Under the pieces are notes generated by a model. That model was not told the origin of the DNA. It did no database searches and saw only the letters and a program-made list of their open reading frames with translations. Positions 7,270-15,272 of a stretch of 64,000 nt of DNA are shown here, piece by piece. Numbering within the stretch: the first letter of the stretch is position 1; the number at the start of each line of letters is the position of its first letter. A program made the translations under genes and the position numbers. Source of the stretch: Streptomyces hygroscopicus subsp. hygroscopicus (lineage in GTDB: Bacteria > Actinomycetota > Actinomycetes > Streptomycetales > Streptomycetaceae); the NCBI RefSeq assembly GCF_030269125.1, contig NZ_BSSM01000023.1, positions 50,789 to 114,788 on the forward strand. Direction: 5' to 3'.

Positions 7270-8670
7270 GTGCGCACACGGCTGCTGCCGCTGCTCATCG
7301 TCCTGATGGCGGCCGTCCTCCTCGCCCTCGGCGTGCCGCTCGCCGTCAGCATGGCCGCCGCCGAGCAGCAGCGGGTCGTGGTCGACCGGATCGACGACAC
7401 GGCACGCTTCGCCGCGCTCGCCCAGTTCGTCACCGAGGTCCCCGGCGGCTCCCGGCGCACCAGCACCGACGAGCGCTGGCAGGCCCTGCGCAGCGAGCTG
7501 GACAACTACTACGGCGTCTACGGCATCCGCGCGGGCGTCTTCTACCGCAACGGCTCCGCCATGGCCAACGCGCCCGGCGACTGGTTCGTACCGCGTACGG
7601 GGGAGCTGCGGGAGGCGTTCGACGAGGCGCTGCTCAGCCGCCGCAGCCACGACCCGCGGCAGGCGTGGCCGTGGCAGCACAGCCGACTGGTGGTCGCCTC
7701 GCCGGTGATCCGGGACGGCGACGTCGTCGCGGTCGTCGTCACCGACTCGCCCACCGGACCGCTGCGGTGGCGGATCCTGCACGACTGGCTGTTCATCGGG
7801 GCCGGTGAGGTCGCGGCCATGCTGCTCGCCGTCGGCGCGGCCCTGCGGCTGACCGGCTGGGTGCTCCGGCCGGTACGGGTCCTGGACGCCACCACCCACG
7901 ACATCGCCACCGGGCGCCTGAAGTCCCGGGTGGCGGCCGCCGGCGGGCCGCCGGAACTCAGACGTCTGGCCCGGTCGTTCAACGAGATGGCGGACCATGT
8001 CGAGGAGGTGCTGGAGCAGCAGCGCGCCTTCGTCGCGGACGCCTCGCACCAGTTGCGCAACCCGCTCTCGGCGCTGCTGCTGCGCATCGAACTGCTCGCG
8101 CTCGAACTCCCCGAGGACAACGAGGAGATCGCCTCGGTGCGCACGGAGGGCAAGCGCCTCGCGCAGGTCCTGGACGACCTGCTCGACCTGGCGCTCGCCG
8201 AGCACGCCGAGGCCGATCTCAGCCTGACCGACATCGGCGCGCTGGCCGAGGAACGGCTGGCCGCCTGGACGCCGGCCGCCGACGTCAAGGGGGTACGGCT
8301 GACCGGCGACTGCCCGGCCACCACCGGCTGGGCCGACCCGATCACCCTCTCCAGCGCGCTGGACGCGGTGATCGACAACGCGGTGAAGTTCACCCCCGAG
8401 GGAGGCGCCGTCGAGGTCGCCGTCTCCTTCGAGGGCGAGACGTCGAGGGTCGTCGTCACCGACACCGGACCCGGCCTCACCGACGACGAGCTCGCGCGCG
8501 TGGGCGACCGCTTCTGGCGCAGCGGCCGCCACCAGAACGTCAAGGGCTCCGGGCTCGGCCTGTCCATCACCCGCGCGCTCCTGGAGGCGGGCGGCGGCTC
8601 GATCGCCTACGGCCACCACGAACCGCGGGGGCTGCGGGTGACGGTCTCGGTGCCGAGGTTCAGGGCTTGA
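7270..8670 (+). CDS. gluK: Sensor histidine kinase, GluK-like
   Basis: A 466-aa membrane sensor kinase. A first membrane helix (residues about 5-30) and a second near residue 180-200 (WLFIGAGEVAAMLLAVGAAL) flank an extracellular sensor of about 150 residues. HAMP and a dimerisation domain follow, with phospho-acceptor His260 in DASHQLRNPLS. The HATPase has the N box (VIDNAVKFTP), G1 (DTGPGL) and G2 (GSGLGLSI). It starts with GTG 9 bp after gluR and probably senses extracellular glutamate. Its last 11 bp overlap the convergent TAXI gene. Confidence 0.88.
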   Translation: MRTRLLPLLIVLMAAVLLALGVPLAVSMAAAEQQRVVVDRIDDTARFAALAQFVTEVPGGSRRTSTDERWQALRSELDNYYGVYGIRAGVFYRNGSAMANAPGDWFVPRTGELREAFDEALLSRRSHDPRQAWPWQHSRLVVASPVIRDGDVVAVVVTDSPTGPLRWRILHDWLFIGAGEVAAMLLAVGAALRLTGWVLRPVRVLDATTHDIATGRLKSRVAAAGGPPELRRLARSFNEMADHVEEVLEQQRAFVADASHQLRNPLSALLLRIELLALELPEDNEEIASVRTEGKRLAQVLDDLLDLALAEHAEADLSLTDIGALAEERLAAWTPAADVKGVRLTGDCPATTGWADPITLSSALDAVIDNAVKFTPEGGAVEVAVSFEGETSRVVVTDTGPGLTDDELARVGDRFWRSGRHQNVKGSGLGLSITRALLEAGGGSIAYGHHEPRGLRVTVSVPRFRA

Positions 8671-9658
8671 CCGAGCGGTAGTAGCGCCGGGCGCCCTCCT
8701 GGAGCGGGAGGGGGTCGGTGTAGATCGCGGTGCGCAGGTCGACCAGCTGGGCGGAGTGGACGTGCGCGCCGATGCCGTCCCGGCTCTTGATCACCGTGCG
8801 GGTCACCCACTCGGTGAGCCGCGGGTCCACGTCGGCGCGGGTCATCAGGAGGTTGGACACCGCGATCGTCGGCACCTCCTCGCCCTGCTGGACGCCCGGG
8901 TACGCCGACTCGGGCAGGTTGGTGGCCCGGTAGTAGCGCGTCTGATCGCCCTGTGCGTGCAGCTTGCCGACCAGGCCGGCGTCGATCGGGATGAACCGGA
9001 AGGCGCCCTTCCTGGCCAGTGCGGCCAGGCCCTTGGTGGGCAGGCCGCCCGACCAGAAGAACGCGTCGATCCCGCCCCGTTCCAGCCGGTCGGGACCGGT
9101 GTCTATGCCGTCGGCGGCCGGGGTGATGTCCCGGCGCGGATCGATGCCCGCGGCCCGCAGCACCCGGTCGGCGATCAGCCTCACCCCCGAGTCGGGCAGG
9201 CCGGTCGCGACCCGCTTGTGCCGCAGGTCCTCGATGCCGCGGATGCCCGAGTCCCCGCGCACGACGAGGTGCACGTAGTCGTCGTAGAGCCGGGCCACCC
9301 CGCGCAGTCGCCCGGCGCCGCTGCCGTGTTCCAGCTCGTACGTCTGCACGGCGTCCGCCGCCGCGATGGTGAAGTCGGCCTTGCCGGTCGCCACCCGCTG
9401 GACGTTCTCCTGCGAGCCCGCGCTGTTGAGGAGCTTCACCTTCAGGCCGGGCATGTCCTTGGCCAGCTCGGTGCGCAGCCGCTCGCCGTACTCCTGGTAG
9501 ACGCCCTTGGGCGTGCCGGTGCTGAAGACGATCGTCCCGCTCGGCGGCTTCTCGCCCAGCGGCAGCAGCCACCACAGCAGCAGACCGAGGACGAGGACGC
9601 CGGCGGCCGCGGCCGGCAGCGCCCGGCGCCCGGCGACGCGGGGGAACAGCTTGGACAT
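8660..9658 (-). CDS. TAXI family TRAP-type solute-binding protein
   Basis: A 332-aa protein with one N-terminal hydrophobic helix (ALPAAAAGVLVLGLLLWWLLP) that anchors or exports it, followed by a TAXI-type periplasmic-binding fold. Typical motifs are TIVFSTGTPKGVYQEYGERL, LLNSAGSQENVQRV, and ADFTIAAADAVQTY. The natural partner would be a fused TRAP membrane protein, but none is encoded next to it, so it may act as an orphan receptor. The 3' end overlaps convergent gluK by 11 bp. Ligand unknown. Confidence 0.82.
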   Translation of the reverse strand: MSKLFPRVAGRRALPAAAAGVLVLGLLLWWLLPLGEKPPSGTIVFSTGTPKGVYQEYGERLRTELAKDMPGLKVKLLNSAGSQENVQRVATGKADFTIAAADAVQTYELEHGSGAGRLRGVARLYDDYVHLVVRGDSGIRGIEDLRHKRVATGLPDSGVRLIADRVLRAAGIDPRRDITPAADGIDTGPDRLERGGIDAFFWSGGLPTKGLAALARKGAFRFIPIDAGLVGKLHAQGDQTRYYRATNLPESAYPGVQQGEEVPTIAVSNLLMTRADVDPRLTEWVTRTVIKSRDGIGAHVHSAQLVDLRTAIYTDPLPLQEGARRYYRSVKP

Positions 9659-9810
9659 GCGGCGATCCTGCCAGGCGACGTACGGCGCTGACCAGGGCCG
9701 GGGCTGTGAGGTGGGACGCGGGCGGAGCCGGGGCGGGGCGGTCCGGTGGTCCGGAGGCGGTGCGAGATCGGCCCGCGGGTGTTGTCGGTGGGGGCGGTTA
9801 CAGTCGTCGC

Positions 9811-10242
9811 ATGAGCACTTCGCCCGTCGATCTCGTCCGTGAGTTCCACCGCGCCTTCGGCCTGGACGCCCGCAGCACGCCCACCGAGGTGCCGCCCGAA
9901 CTGGCCGCCCACCGCTGGGACATGCTCGCCGAGGAGGCGGCGGAGGTCGGCGAGGTCTCGGTCGAGGGCCCACTGGACAAGCTGGCGCACGAACTGGCGG
10001 ACGTGGTGTACGTGGCGTACGGCACCGCCCTGGTCCACGGCATCGACCTGGACGAGGTGATCGCCGAGATCCACCGCGCCAACATGAGCAAGCTCGGCCC
10101 CGACGGACAGGTCAGCCGCCGCGCCGACGGCAAGGTCCTCAAGGGCGAGCACTACCGGGCTCCGGACGTGTCGTCGGTCCTGCGCCGCCAGGGCTGGGTC
10201 CCGGCGGCGCGGGACACGGCCGCGGAGGCGGGCGCCCGGTAG
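9811..10242 (+). CDS. MazG-like nucleotide pyrophosphohydrolase family protein
   Basis: A 143-aa all-helical protein with the chain-A nucleotide-pyrophosphatase metal pattern: EEAAEVGEV on one helix and HELADVVYVAYGTALVHGIDLDEV on the next. The C-terminal part (VSRRADGKVLKGEHYRAPD) matches the PRA-PH/MazG-like family. These enzymes hydrolyse nucleoside triphosphates or related compounds to monophosphates. ATG 9811 precedes the conserved start MSTSPVDLVREFHRAFG. The gene stands alone; its 3' end abuts a thioesterase remnant on the other strand. Confidence 0.7.
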   Translation: MSTSPVDLVREFHRAFGLDARSTPTEVPPELAAHRWDMLAEEAAEVGEVSVEGPLDKLAHELADVVYVAYGTALVHGIDLDEVIAEIHRANMSKLGPDGQVSRRADGKVLKGEHYRAPDVSSVLRRQGWVPAARDTAAEAGAR

Positions 10243-10244
10243 GT

Positions 10245-10475
10245 CCCCGGAGGCTTCCTCCGGGAGCTCTGGAGGATGATGCCGGTCGTGGTGGCGTGGG
10301 CGACCAGCTTGCCCTGCTCGTCCAGGACCTTCCCCTCCGCGGTCGCCGTGCGGCGGCCGGCGTGGACGACCGTGCCCTCCGCGGTCAGGGTCCGTCCGTC
10401 CGTGCGCGCCGCGCGGATGCAGTCGACCTTGAGTTCGAGGGTCGTGAGCCCACGCCGGCGGCGAAGGCGGCATGG
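10245..10475 (-). pseudogene. Remnant of a PaaI-type hotdog thioesterase
   Basis: The minus strand encodes only the C-terminal half of a PaaI-family thioesterase: TTLELKVDCIRAARTDGR, then LTAEGTVVHAGRRTATAEGK and LVAHATTTGIIL. Upstream, the usual N-terminal half is missing. Near 10455 the family-like string FAAGVG sits in a neighbouring frame (a one-base shift), and stops follow further upstream. No intact start or ribosome site is visible. The lesion marks the left border of the accessory block beginning at 10.5 kb. The exact ends of the remnant are uncertain. Confidence 0.6.
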
Positions 10476-10573
10476 CCTCACCCGGTTGGAAGCGCTCCGT
10501 ATGCCGACTTCAGTGGCGGCGGTTTGTCTGGCGACACGCACACCATCGATCACAGGCTCGACGAGGAGTGGCC

Positions 10574-11578
10574 ATGTCACCCCGTTCACGTAGGAAGCCG
10601 GTCGCCGGGGCGGCGGCCGCGTGTCTTCTGACAGCGGTCTCCGGCCTGCTGGCGGGTTGCGGCGCCGCAGCGGCGGGGGGCCCTGCGGGGGGCGGTACGC
10701 AGACGGATGCGGCCCCGACCGCCACCGGCGGTCAGGCGCGGCAGCCCGTGCGGACCACGAAGGCCGACTGGAAGCCGCTCGCCGACGCCCTCGGTCGCAC
10801 CGGCACCCTGATGAAGGGCACCGTCTACCGCGTCTCGCTGCCCCGCAAGGACCTCAAGGTCACCACCCGGGGCGTCGCCGTCAAGCCGGGCCTCGCGCTC
10901 GGTGGCTACGCGACCTTCGCCAAGTACCGCGACGGGACCATGCTCATGGGTGACCTGGTCGTCACCGAGGACGAGCTGCCCGGGGTCACCGACGCGCTGC
11001 AGGCCGCCGGGATCGAGCAGACCGCGCTGCACAAGCACCTGCTGCAGCAGTCCCCGGCGATCTGGTGGACGCACATCCACGCCATGGGCGACCCGGTCAC
11101 CCTGGCCAAGGGCCTGAAGTCCGCGCTGGCCGCCACCGCCACCCCGCCCGCCTCGCCGGCTGCGGCCACCCAGCCGCCCGTCGATCTGGACACCGCCGGC
11201 ATCGACAGGGCGATCGGCCGCAAGGGCACCGCCGACGGCGGCATCTACAAGTTCTCCCTCGCCCGCAAGGACACCGTCACCGACGGCACGCACGTGCTGC
11301 CGCCCGCGCTCGGCATCACCACCGCCGTCAACTTCCAGCCCCTGGGGGGCGACAAGGCGGCCATCAACGGCGACTTCGTGATGACCGCACCGGAGGTGCA
11401 GAAGGTCATCCGCGCGCTGCGCAAGGGAGGCATCGACATCGTCGAGCTGCACAACCACACGCTGAACGACCAGCCGCGCCTGTTCTACATGCACTTCTGG
11501 GCCACGGGTGACGGCGTCACCCTGGCCAGGGCACTGCGTCCTGCCCTCAGCGCGACCGCGCTGGCTCCCATGTCGTGA
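10574..11578 (+). CDS. LppY/LpqO (DUF1259) family lipoprotein
   Basis: A 334-aa exported protein. The signal peptide ends in the lipobox LLAGC, so it should be anchored outside the membrane. Two tandem DUF1259 repeats follow (residues about 55-195 and 215-330), each with a VYRVSLPRKD- or IYKFSLARKD-type opening and a His-rich end (WWTHIHAMGD; VELHNHTLNDQPRLFYMHFWATGD). The family function is unknown; the His clusters suggest metal binding. ATG 10574 follows GAGGAG at 6 nt. In mycobacteria the relatives are LppY and LpqO. It lies close to a metal exporter and an ArsR regulator. Confidence 0.82.
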   Translation: MSPRSRRKPVAGAAAACLLTAVSGLLAGCGAAAAGGPAGGGTQTDAAPTATGGQARQPVRTTKADWKPLADALGRTGTLMKGTVYRVSLPRKDLKVTTRGVAVKPGLALGGYATFAKYRDGTMLMGDLVVTEDELPGVTDALQAAGIEQTALHKHLLQQSPAIWWTHIHAMGDPVTLAKGLKSALAATATPPASPAAATQPPVDLDTAGIDRAIGRKGTADGGIYKFSLARKDTVTDGTHVLPPALGITTAVNFQPLGGDKAAINGDFVMTAPEVQKVIRALRKGGIDIVELHNHTLNDQPRLFYMHFWATGDGVTLARALRPALSATALAPMS

Positions 11579-11585
11579 TCGGCTG

Positions 11586-11850
11586 GGCCAGATCGTCTAT
11601 GGCGCGGTGCCGTCGGCTGTCTTCGCCGCCGTCCTGATCACCTTTTCCCGGGGCCGCAGCCGCGCGGTCATCGCGACCGGTGCGCTGGCCGCGGCCGTCG
11701 GGCCCCTGGCCGCGCTCGCGGCCCTGCTCGTCGACATCTACCTGTATTGCACGCCATCAGCGCCGACGCCTTCCCGCCGGGCGCGGCGGTATCCGTCACG
11801 TCGGCTGATCACTTCATCAGGACACCGCTGGTACGCACCAGGACCGTCGC
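11586..11850 (+). pseudogene. Remnant of a small membrane protein, frameshifted
   Basis: Directly after the lipoprotein gene the frame reads IVYGAVPSAVFAAVLITFSR, then a hydrophobic stretch ATGALAAAVGPLAALAALLV, but it has no start codon or ribosome site. Near 11745 the protein-like reading moves to another frame (LHAISADAFPPGAAV). This looks like the decayed 5' part of an integral membrane protein gene. The parent family was not identified. Confidence 0.4.
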
Positions 11851-11866
11851 CGGACCGGCCGCGATG

Positions 11867-13027
11867 TCAGCGGGCGGCAGCGTGGTGGGCGAGGGCGGCG
11901 TGCGGGTCGCTGCCGTGGTCGGTGTGGTCGGTGTGGACGGTGGCGGCGGTCAGCCGAGGGACGGCGTGGATCAGGGCGTGCTCGGCCGCGACCGCCACCT
12001 GGTGGGCGGTGACGACGGTCAGATGCGGGTCGACGACGATGTCGGCCTCGGCGCGCAGGGCGTGCCCGATCCAGCGCATGCGGACCTGGCCGACGCCCAG
12101 GACCCCGTCGACGTCGCGCAGGGCCGCCTCGGCCGCGTCGACCAGTTTCGGGTCGACGGAGTCCATCAGGCGCCGGTAGACCTCGCGGGCGGCGTCCTTG
12201 AGGACCATCAGGATCGCGGCGGTGATCAGCAGCCCGACCACCGGGTCGGCCCAGCGCCACCCCAGAGCGGCGCCGCTGGCGCCGAGGAGGACCGCGAGGG
12301 AGGTGAAGCCGTCGGTGCGGGCGTGCAGGCCGTCGGCGACCAGCGCGGCCGAGCCGATCTTGCGGCCGGTGGTGATCCGGTAGCGGGCGACCCACTCGTT
12401 GCCGATGAAACCGACCACCGCGGCGATCGCCACCACCCACAGGTGGGTGATCTCGCGCGGATCGAGCAGGCGGTCGACGGCCTCGTAGGCGGCCAGGGCG
12501 GAGGAGGCGGCGATCGTGAGCACGATGGCGATGCCGGCCAGGTCCTCGGCGCGGCCGTAGCCGTAGGTGTAGCGGCGGTTCGCGGCCCGCCGGCCCAGGA
12601 CGAACGCGATGCCGAGGGGGAGGGCGGTCAGCGCGTCGGCGGCGTTGTGGATGGTGTCGCCCAGCAGGGCCACCGAGCCGGATACGGCCACGATCACGGC
12701 CTGGATGACCGTGGTCAGTCCGAGGATGCCCAGGGACAGCCACAGCGTGCGCATACCTTCCCGGGAGGTCTCCATCGCGGAGTCGACCTTGTCCATCGCC
12801 TCATGACTGTGCGGAGTGACCAGGTGCGCGAGCTGGTGGCGCAGCCTGGCCCACCGGCCGCCGCCGTGATCGTGCTCATGCCCGTGGTCACCGTGCTGGT
12901 GCCCGTGGTCGTGTCCGCCGCCCTCGTGGTCACCGTGGTCGTGGTGGTCGTCGGCGTGCGGATGAGGGTGGTCGCTGCCGCCGTGGCCGCGGTCGTGCGG
13001 CTCATGGGTGTGGGACTGCTCGCTCAC
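11867..13027 (-). CDS. Cation diffusion facilitator (CzcD-like zinc/cobalt/cadmium exporter)
   Basis: A 386-aa CDF transporter. The first 60 residues hold over 20 His (HPHPHADDHHDHGDH and similar), a metal-buffering tail. Six membrane helices follow. The transport-site helices are visible: ALLGDTIHNAADALTALPLG (HxxxD) and LVADGLHARTDGFTSLAVLL (HxxxD). The C-terminal cytoplasmic ferredoxin-like domain contains VTAHQVAVAAEHAL and a His/Asp-rich end. GTG 13027 has AAAGG 9 nt upstream; an earlier ATG at 13117 would run through the operator. It should export Zn, Co or Cd by proton antiport under control of the divergent ArsR. Confidence 0.9.
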   Translation of the reverse strand: MSEQSHTHEPHDRGHGGSDHPHPHADDHHDHGDHEGGGHDHGHQHGDHGHEHDHGGGRWARLRHQLAHLVTPHSHEAMDKVDSAMETSREGMRTLWLSLGILGLTTVIQAVIVAVSGSVALLGDTIHNAADALTALPLGIAFVLGRRAANRRYTYGYGRAEDLAGIAIVLTIAASSALAAYEAVDRLLDPREITHLWVVAIAAVVGFIGNEWVARYRITTGRKIGSAALVADGLHARTDGFTSLAVLLGASGAALGWRWADPVVGLLITAAILMVLKDAAREVYRRLMDSVDPKLVDAAEAALRDVDGVLGVGQVRMRWIGHALRAEADIVVDPHLTVVTAHQVAVAAEHALIHAVPRLTAATVHTDHTDHGSDPHAALAHHAAAR

Positions 13028-13093
13028 GGTCGCGTGCCTTTCGGACGATGGGCCGGGTCGCGTTGGACTCCGGGACTGCTCTCCCCTCATTAT

Positions 13094-13109
13094 GTGCGTA
13101 TGAACGCAC
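13094..13109. promoter_or_regulatory. Likely ArsR operator between the CDF and ArsR genes
   Basis: GTGCGT-ATGA-ACGCAC is a perfect 6-4-6 palindrome in the 72-bp divergent region. The ATG in its loop is the first possible start codon of the ArsR gene, so repressor binding would block its own transcript, and a leaderless mRNA is possible. ArsR-family metal sensors commonly bind imperfect 12-2-12 repeats containing TGAA. Confidence 0.55.
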
Positions 13110-13456
13110 GCATGCATCTATCAGGTGCGCACCCCTCGCAACAGCCAGACGAAGGCGAACGCCTCGCGGTGGCCGTGGAGGTGCTCGGCCTGCTCGCCGA
13201 CCGCACCCGTCTGGCCCTGTTGCGGCGCCTGGGCGAGGGAGAGGCCGACGTCACGACCCTGACCGGGGCGACCGATGCGACACGGACCTCGGTCAGCCAG
13301 CATCTGGCCCGGCTGCGCCTCGCCGGGCTCGTCACCACGCGCAAGGAGGGGCGGCGGGTCGTCTACGGCCTGCGCCACGGGCATCTGCGCCGTCTGGTCG
13401 ACGAGGCGCTGAGCGTCGCCGATCACCAGATCGGGCACCTGCCGCCCCATGATTGA
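13100..13456 (+). CDS. ArsR-family metal-responsive repressor
   Basis: A 118-aa winged-helix protein. VLGLLADRTRLALLRRLGEGEADVTTL precedes the recognition helix TSVSQHLARLRLAGLVTTRKEGR and the wing RRVVYGLRHGHLRRLV. The C-terminal helix ends VADHQIGHLPPHD, supplying Asp/His ligands like the alpha-5 metal site of zinc or cobalt sensors such as CzrA and KmtR. Starts at ATG 13100 or 13112 are both in frame. Neither has a good ribosome site, and the upper one would give a leaderless message. It should repress the divergent CDF exporter until metal binds. Confidence 0.88.
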   Translation: MNARMHLSGAHPSQQPDEGERLAVAVEVLGLLADRTRLALLRRLGEGEADVTTLTGATDATRTSVSQHLARLRLAGLVTTRKEGRRVVYGLRHGHLRRLVDEALSVADHQIGHLPPHD

Positions 13457-13619
13457 CGCGGCTCGTGAGGGCGGCACGCACCCGGGACGCGTGCGCGCGC
13501 ATGCCGTGCGGCGCCCCGGCCCGGTGCCACCGTCGTGCGGGCGAGACCGTTCGGTCTGACGGCGGGTGCACGACCCGTCCCGATATGACACAGCGTGCCC
13601 GAAGGAATACTTTGCGTAG

Positions 13620-14042
13620 GTGACTGGGTGGCGAGGCCGTGCGGCGGTGCGCAGGTTTCTTCCGGTGCGCGTCGGGCTGCTGCTCGGCCTCGTCGTACTT
13701 ATCACCGCGCATCTGGCGGGCACGGTGCACAGCTCCGCCTTCACGGGTCCGCACGTGGGCGGCCTCGCTGACCGCTTTGAGATCAGTGCGCACGACAGCC
13801 AGGACGGCCCCGGACCACCCCCCGGGCATGAGCACGAGATGGACGGTCACACCGATCACGCGGTGGACCGACCCCGGGCCGCTGCCGACGACGCGGTCGG
13901 CAAGCCCGAGCACGACGCATCCGCACTGGTCCCAGCCGCTGCTCCCTGTCCTGCCGGGCCCGCCATCCGATGCCCGAACGGCATCGCCCGCGCCCCGGAC
14001 GGCCCGTCCACCCTCACGCTGCACTGCGTCCGGCGTCAGTAG
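13620..14042 (+). CDS. Small exported His-rich protein (DUF6153-like)
   Basis: A 140-aa protein with a basic N terminus and one hydrophobic segment (VGLLLGLVVLITAHLAG), followed by an extracytoplasmic part rich in His and Pro (PPPGHEHEMDGHTDHAVD) and two Cys near the end. Small Streptomyces proteins of this shape fall under DUF6153. It lies between the metal exporter/ArsR pair and the cysteine-synthase-like gene, so an extracellular metal-binding role is possible. The GTG start at 13620 lacks a strong ribosome site. Confidence 0.5.
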   Translation: MTGWRGRAAVRRFLPVRVGLLLGLVVLITAHLAGTVHSSAFTGPHVGGLADRFEISAHDSQDGPGPPPGHEHEMDGHTDHAVDRPRAAADDAVGKPEHDASALVPAAAPCPAGPAIRCPNGIARAPDGPSTLTLHCVRRQ

Positions 14043-14156
14043 GCGCACCCGCACGTCCCCCCGGCCGGCGACCGGCCCGGGGCGTGCCCGCGCGCCCATG
14101 ACCCGTCACCACGCACCCCACGCACCGACGCGGGGGTGCGAAGGAGCCGTACGCAC

Positions 14157-15272
14157 ATGCACCTCTCTCTGCTCGAACCCCTCGGGGCGCACGCCCCGCT
14201 GCCCGTGATCGCCCGCAGGCCCGCCCAACTCGTGGGCAACACACCCGTCCTGTGGATCGACGAACCCTTCGCCCCGCCCGGCCGGGGCTTCTACGCCAAG
14301 CTGGAAGGCGCCAACCCGGGCGGCATCAAGGACCGGCCCGGCCTCCACATGGTCGCCGAAGCGCGCAGGCGCGGTGACCTCGCGCCGGGCGCGCCGATCG
14401 TCGAATCCTCCAGCGGCACCCTGGGCCTGGGGCTCGCCCTGGCCGGGCTGACCTACGGCCACCCGGTCACCGTCGTCACCGACCCGGGCATGGAACCCTC
14501 CATGGTCCGTCTCCTCACCGCCCTGGGCGCACAGGTCGACCAGGTCACCGCCCCGCATCCGGAGGGAGGCTGGCAGGAGGCCCGCCGCGAGCGCGTGGCC
14601 GAACGGCTGACGCGTGCGCCGGGCGCCTACTGCCCGGACCAGTACCACAACCCCGACAACAGGGCTGCCTACCGGCCGCTCGCCGCCGAACTCCTCGCCC
14701 AGCTCGGCCGCATCGACGTCCTGGTGGCGGCCGTGGGCACGGGCGGCCACTCGGCCGGTGTGGCGGCCGGACTGCGCGAGTCGCTTCCCGGGCTGACGCT
14801 GATCGGGGTGGACGCGGTCGGCTCGACGATCTTCGGGCAGCCCGCCGCCTCCCGGCTCATGCGGGGGCTGGGCTCCAGCATCCACCCCGAGAACGTCGAC
14901 TACGGCGCTTTCACCGAGGTCCACTGGGTCGGACCGGCCGAGGCGGTATGGGCCTGCCGCCAACTGGCCCGGCGCCACGGCACCTCCGGCGGCTGGAGCG
15001 TCGGCGCGGTCGCACTGGTCGCCGGATGGGCGGCGGGTACGTTCCCCGCCGGCACCCGGATCGCCGCGATCTTCCCCGACGGCCCGCACCGCTACCTGGA
15101 CACCGTCTACAACGACGCCTGGTGCCGCGAGCACGAGGTCCTGCGCACCACGCCACCGGACGAACCCGACGAGATCGCCGAGCCGGACGAATGCGTGGTC
15201 ACCAGCTGGACCCGGTGCAGCCAGGTCCGTGACCCGCTGGGCCGCGATCTCGCGAAGACGGGCCTGCGATGA
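14157..15272 (+). CDS. Cysteine-synthase-like PLP enzyme (fold type II)
   Basis: A 371-aa beta-family PLP enzyme. The cofactor lysine sits in NPGGIKDRPG, the substrate loop is ESSSGTLGLGLALA (the position of TSGNTG in CysK), and the phosphate-binding loop is VGTGGHSAGVAAGL. Relative to CysK/CysM it has a C-terminal extension of about 50 residues with an acidic stretch and two Cys. ATG 14157 follows AAGGAG. The gene overlaps the MFS transporter by 4 bp (ATGA), so the pair acts together. It could make cysteine, a beta-substituted alanine or an SbnA-like product; no SbnB partner is present. Confidence 0.75.
   Translation: MHLSLLEPLGAHAPLPVIARRPAQLVGNTPVLWIDEPFAPPGRGFYAKLEGANPGGIKDRPGLHMVAEARRRGDLAPGAPIVESSSGTLGLGLALAGLTYGHPVTVVTDPGMEPSMVRLLTALGAQVDQVTAPHPEGGWQEARRERVAERLTRAPGAYCPDQYHNPDNRAAYRPLAAELLAQLGRIDVLVAAVGTGGHSAGVAAGLRESLPGLTLIGVDAVGSTIFGQPAASRLMRGLGSSIHPENVDYGAFTEVHWVGPAEAVWACRQLARRHGTSGGWSVGAVALVAGWAAGTFPAGTRIAAIFPDGPHRYLDTVYNDAWCREHEVLRTTPPDEPDEIAEPDECVVTSWTRCSQVRDPLGRDLAKTGLR

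Noticed and set aside
12850..13020. Short-period repeats resembling a tandem array
   Set aside because: They are His/Asp codon runs encoding the metal-binding tail of the CDF exporter, not an independent repeat element.
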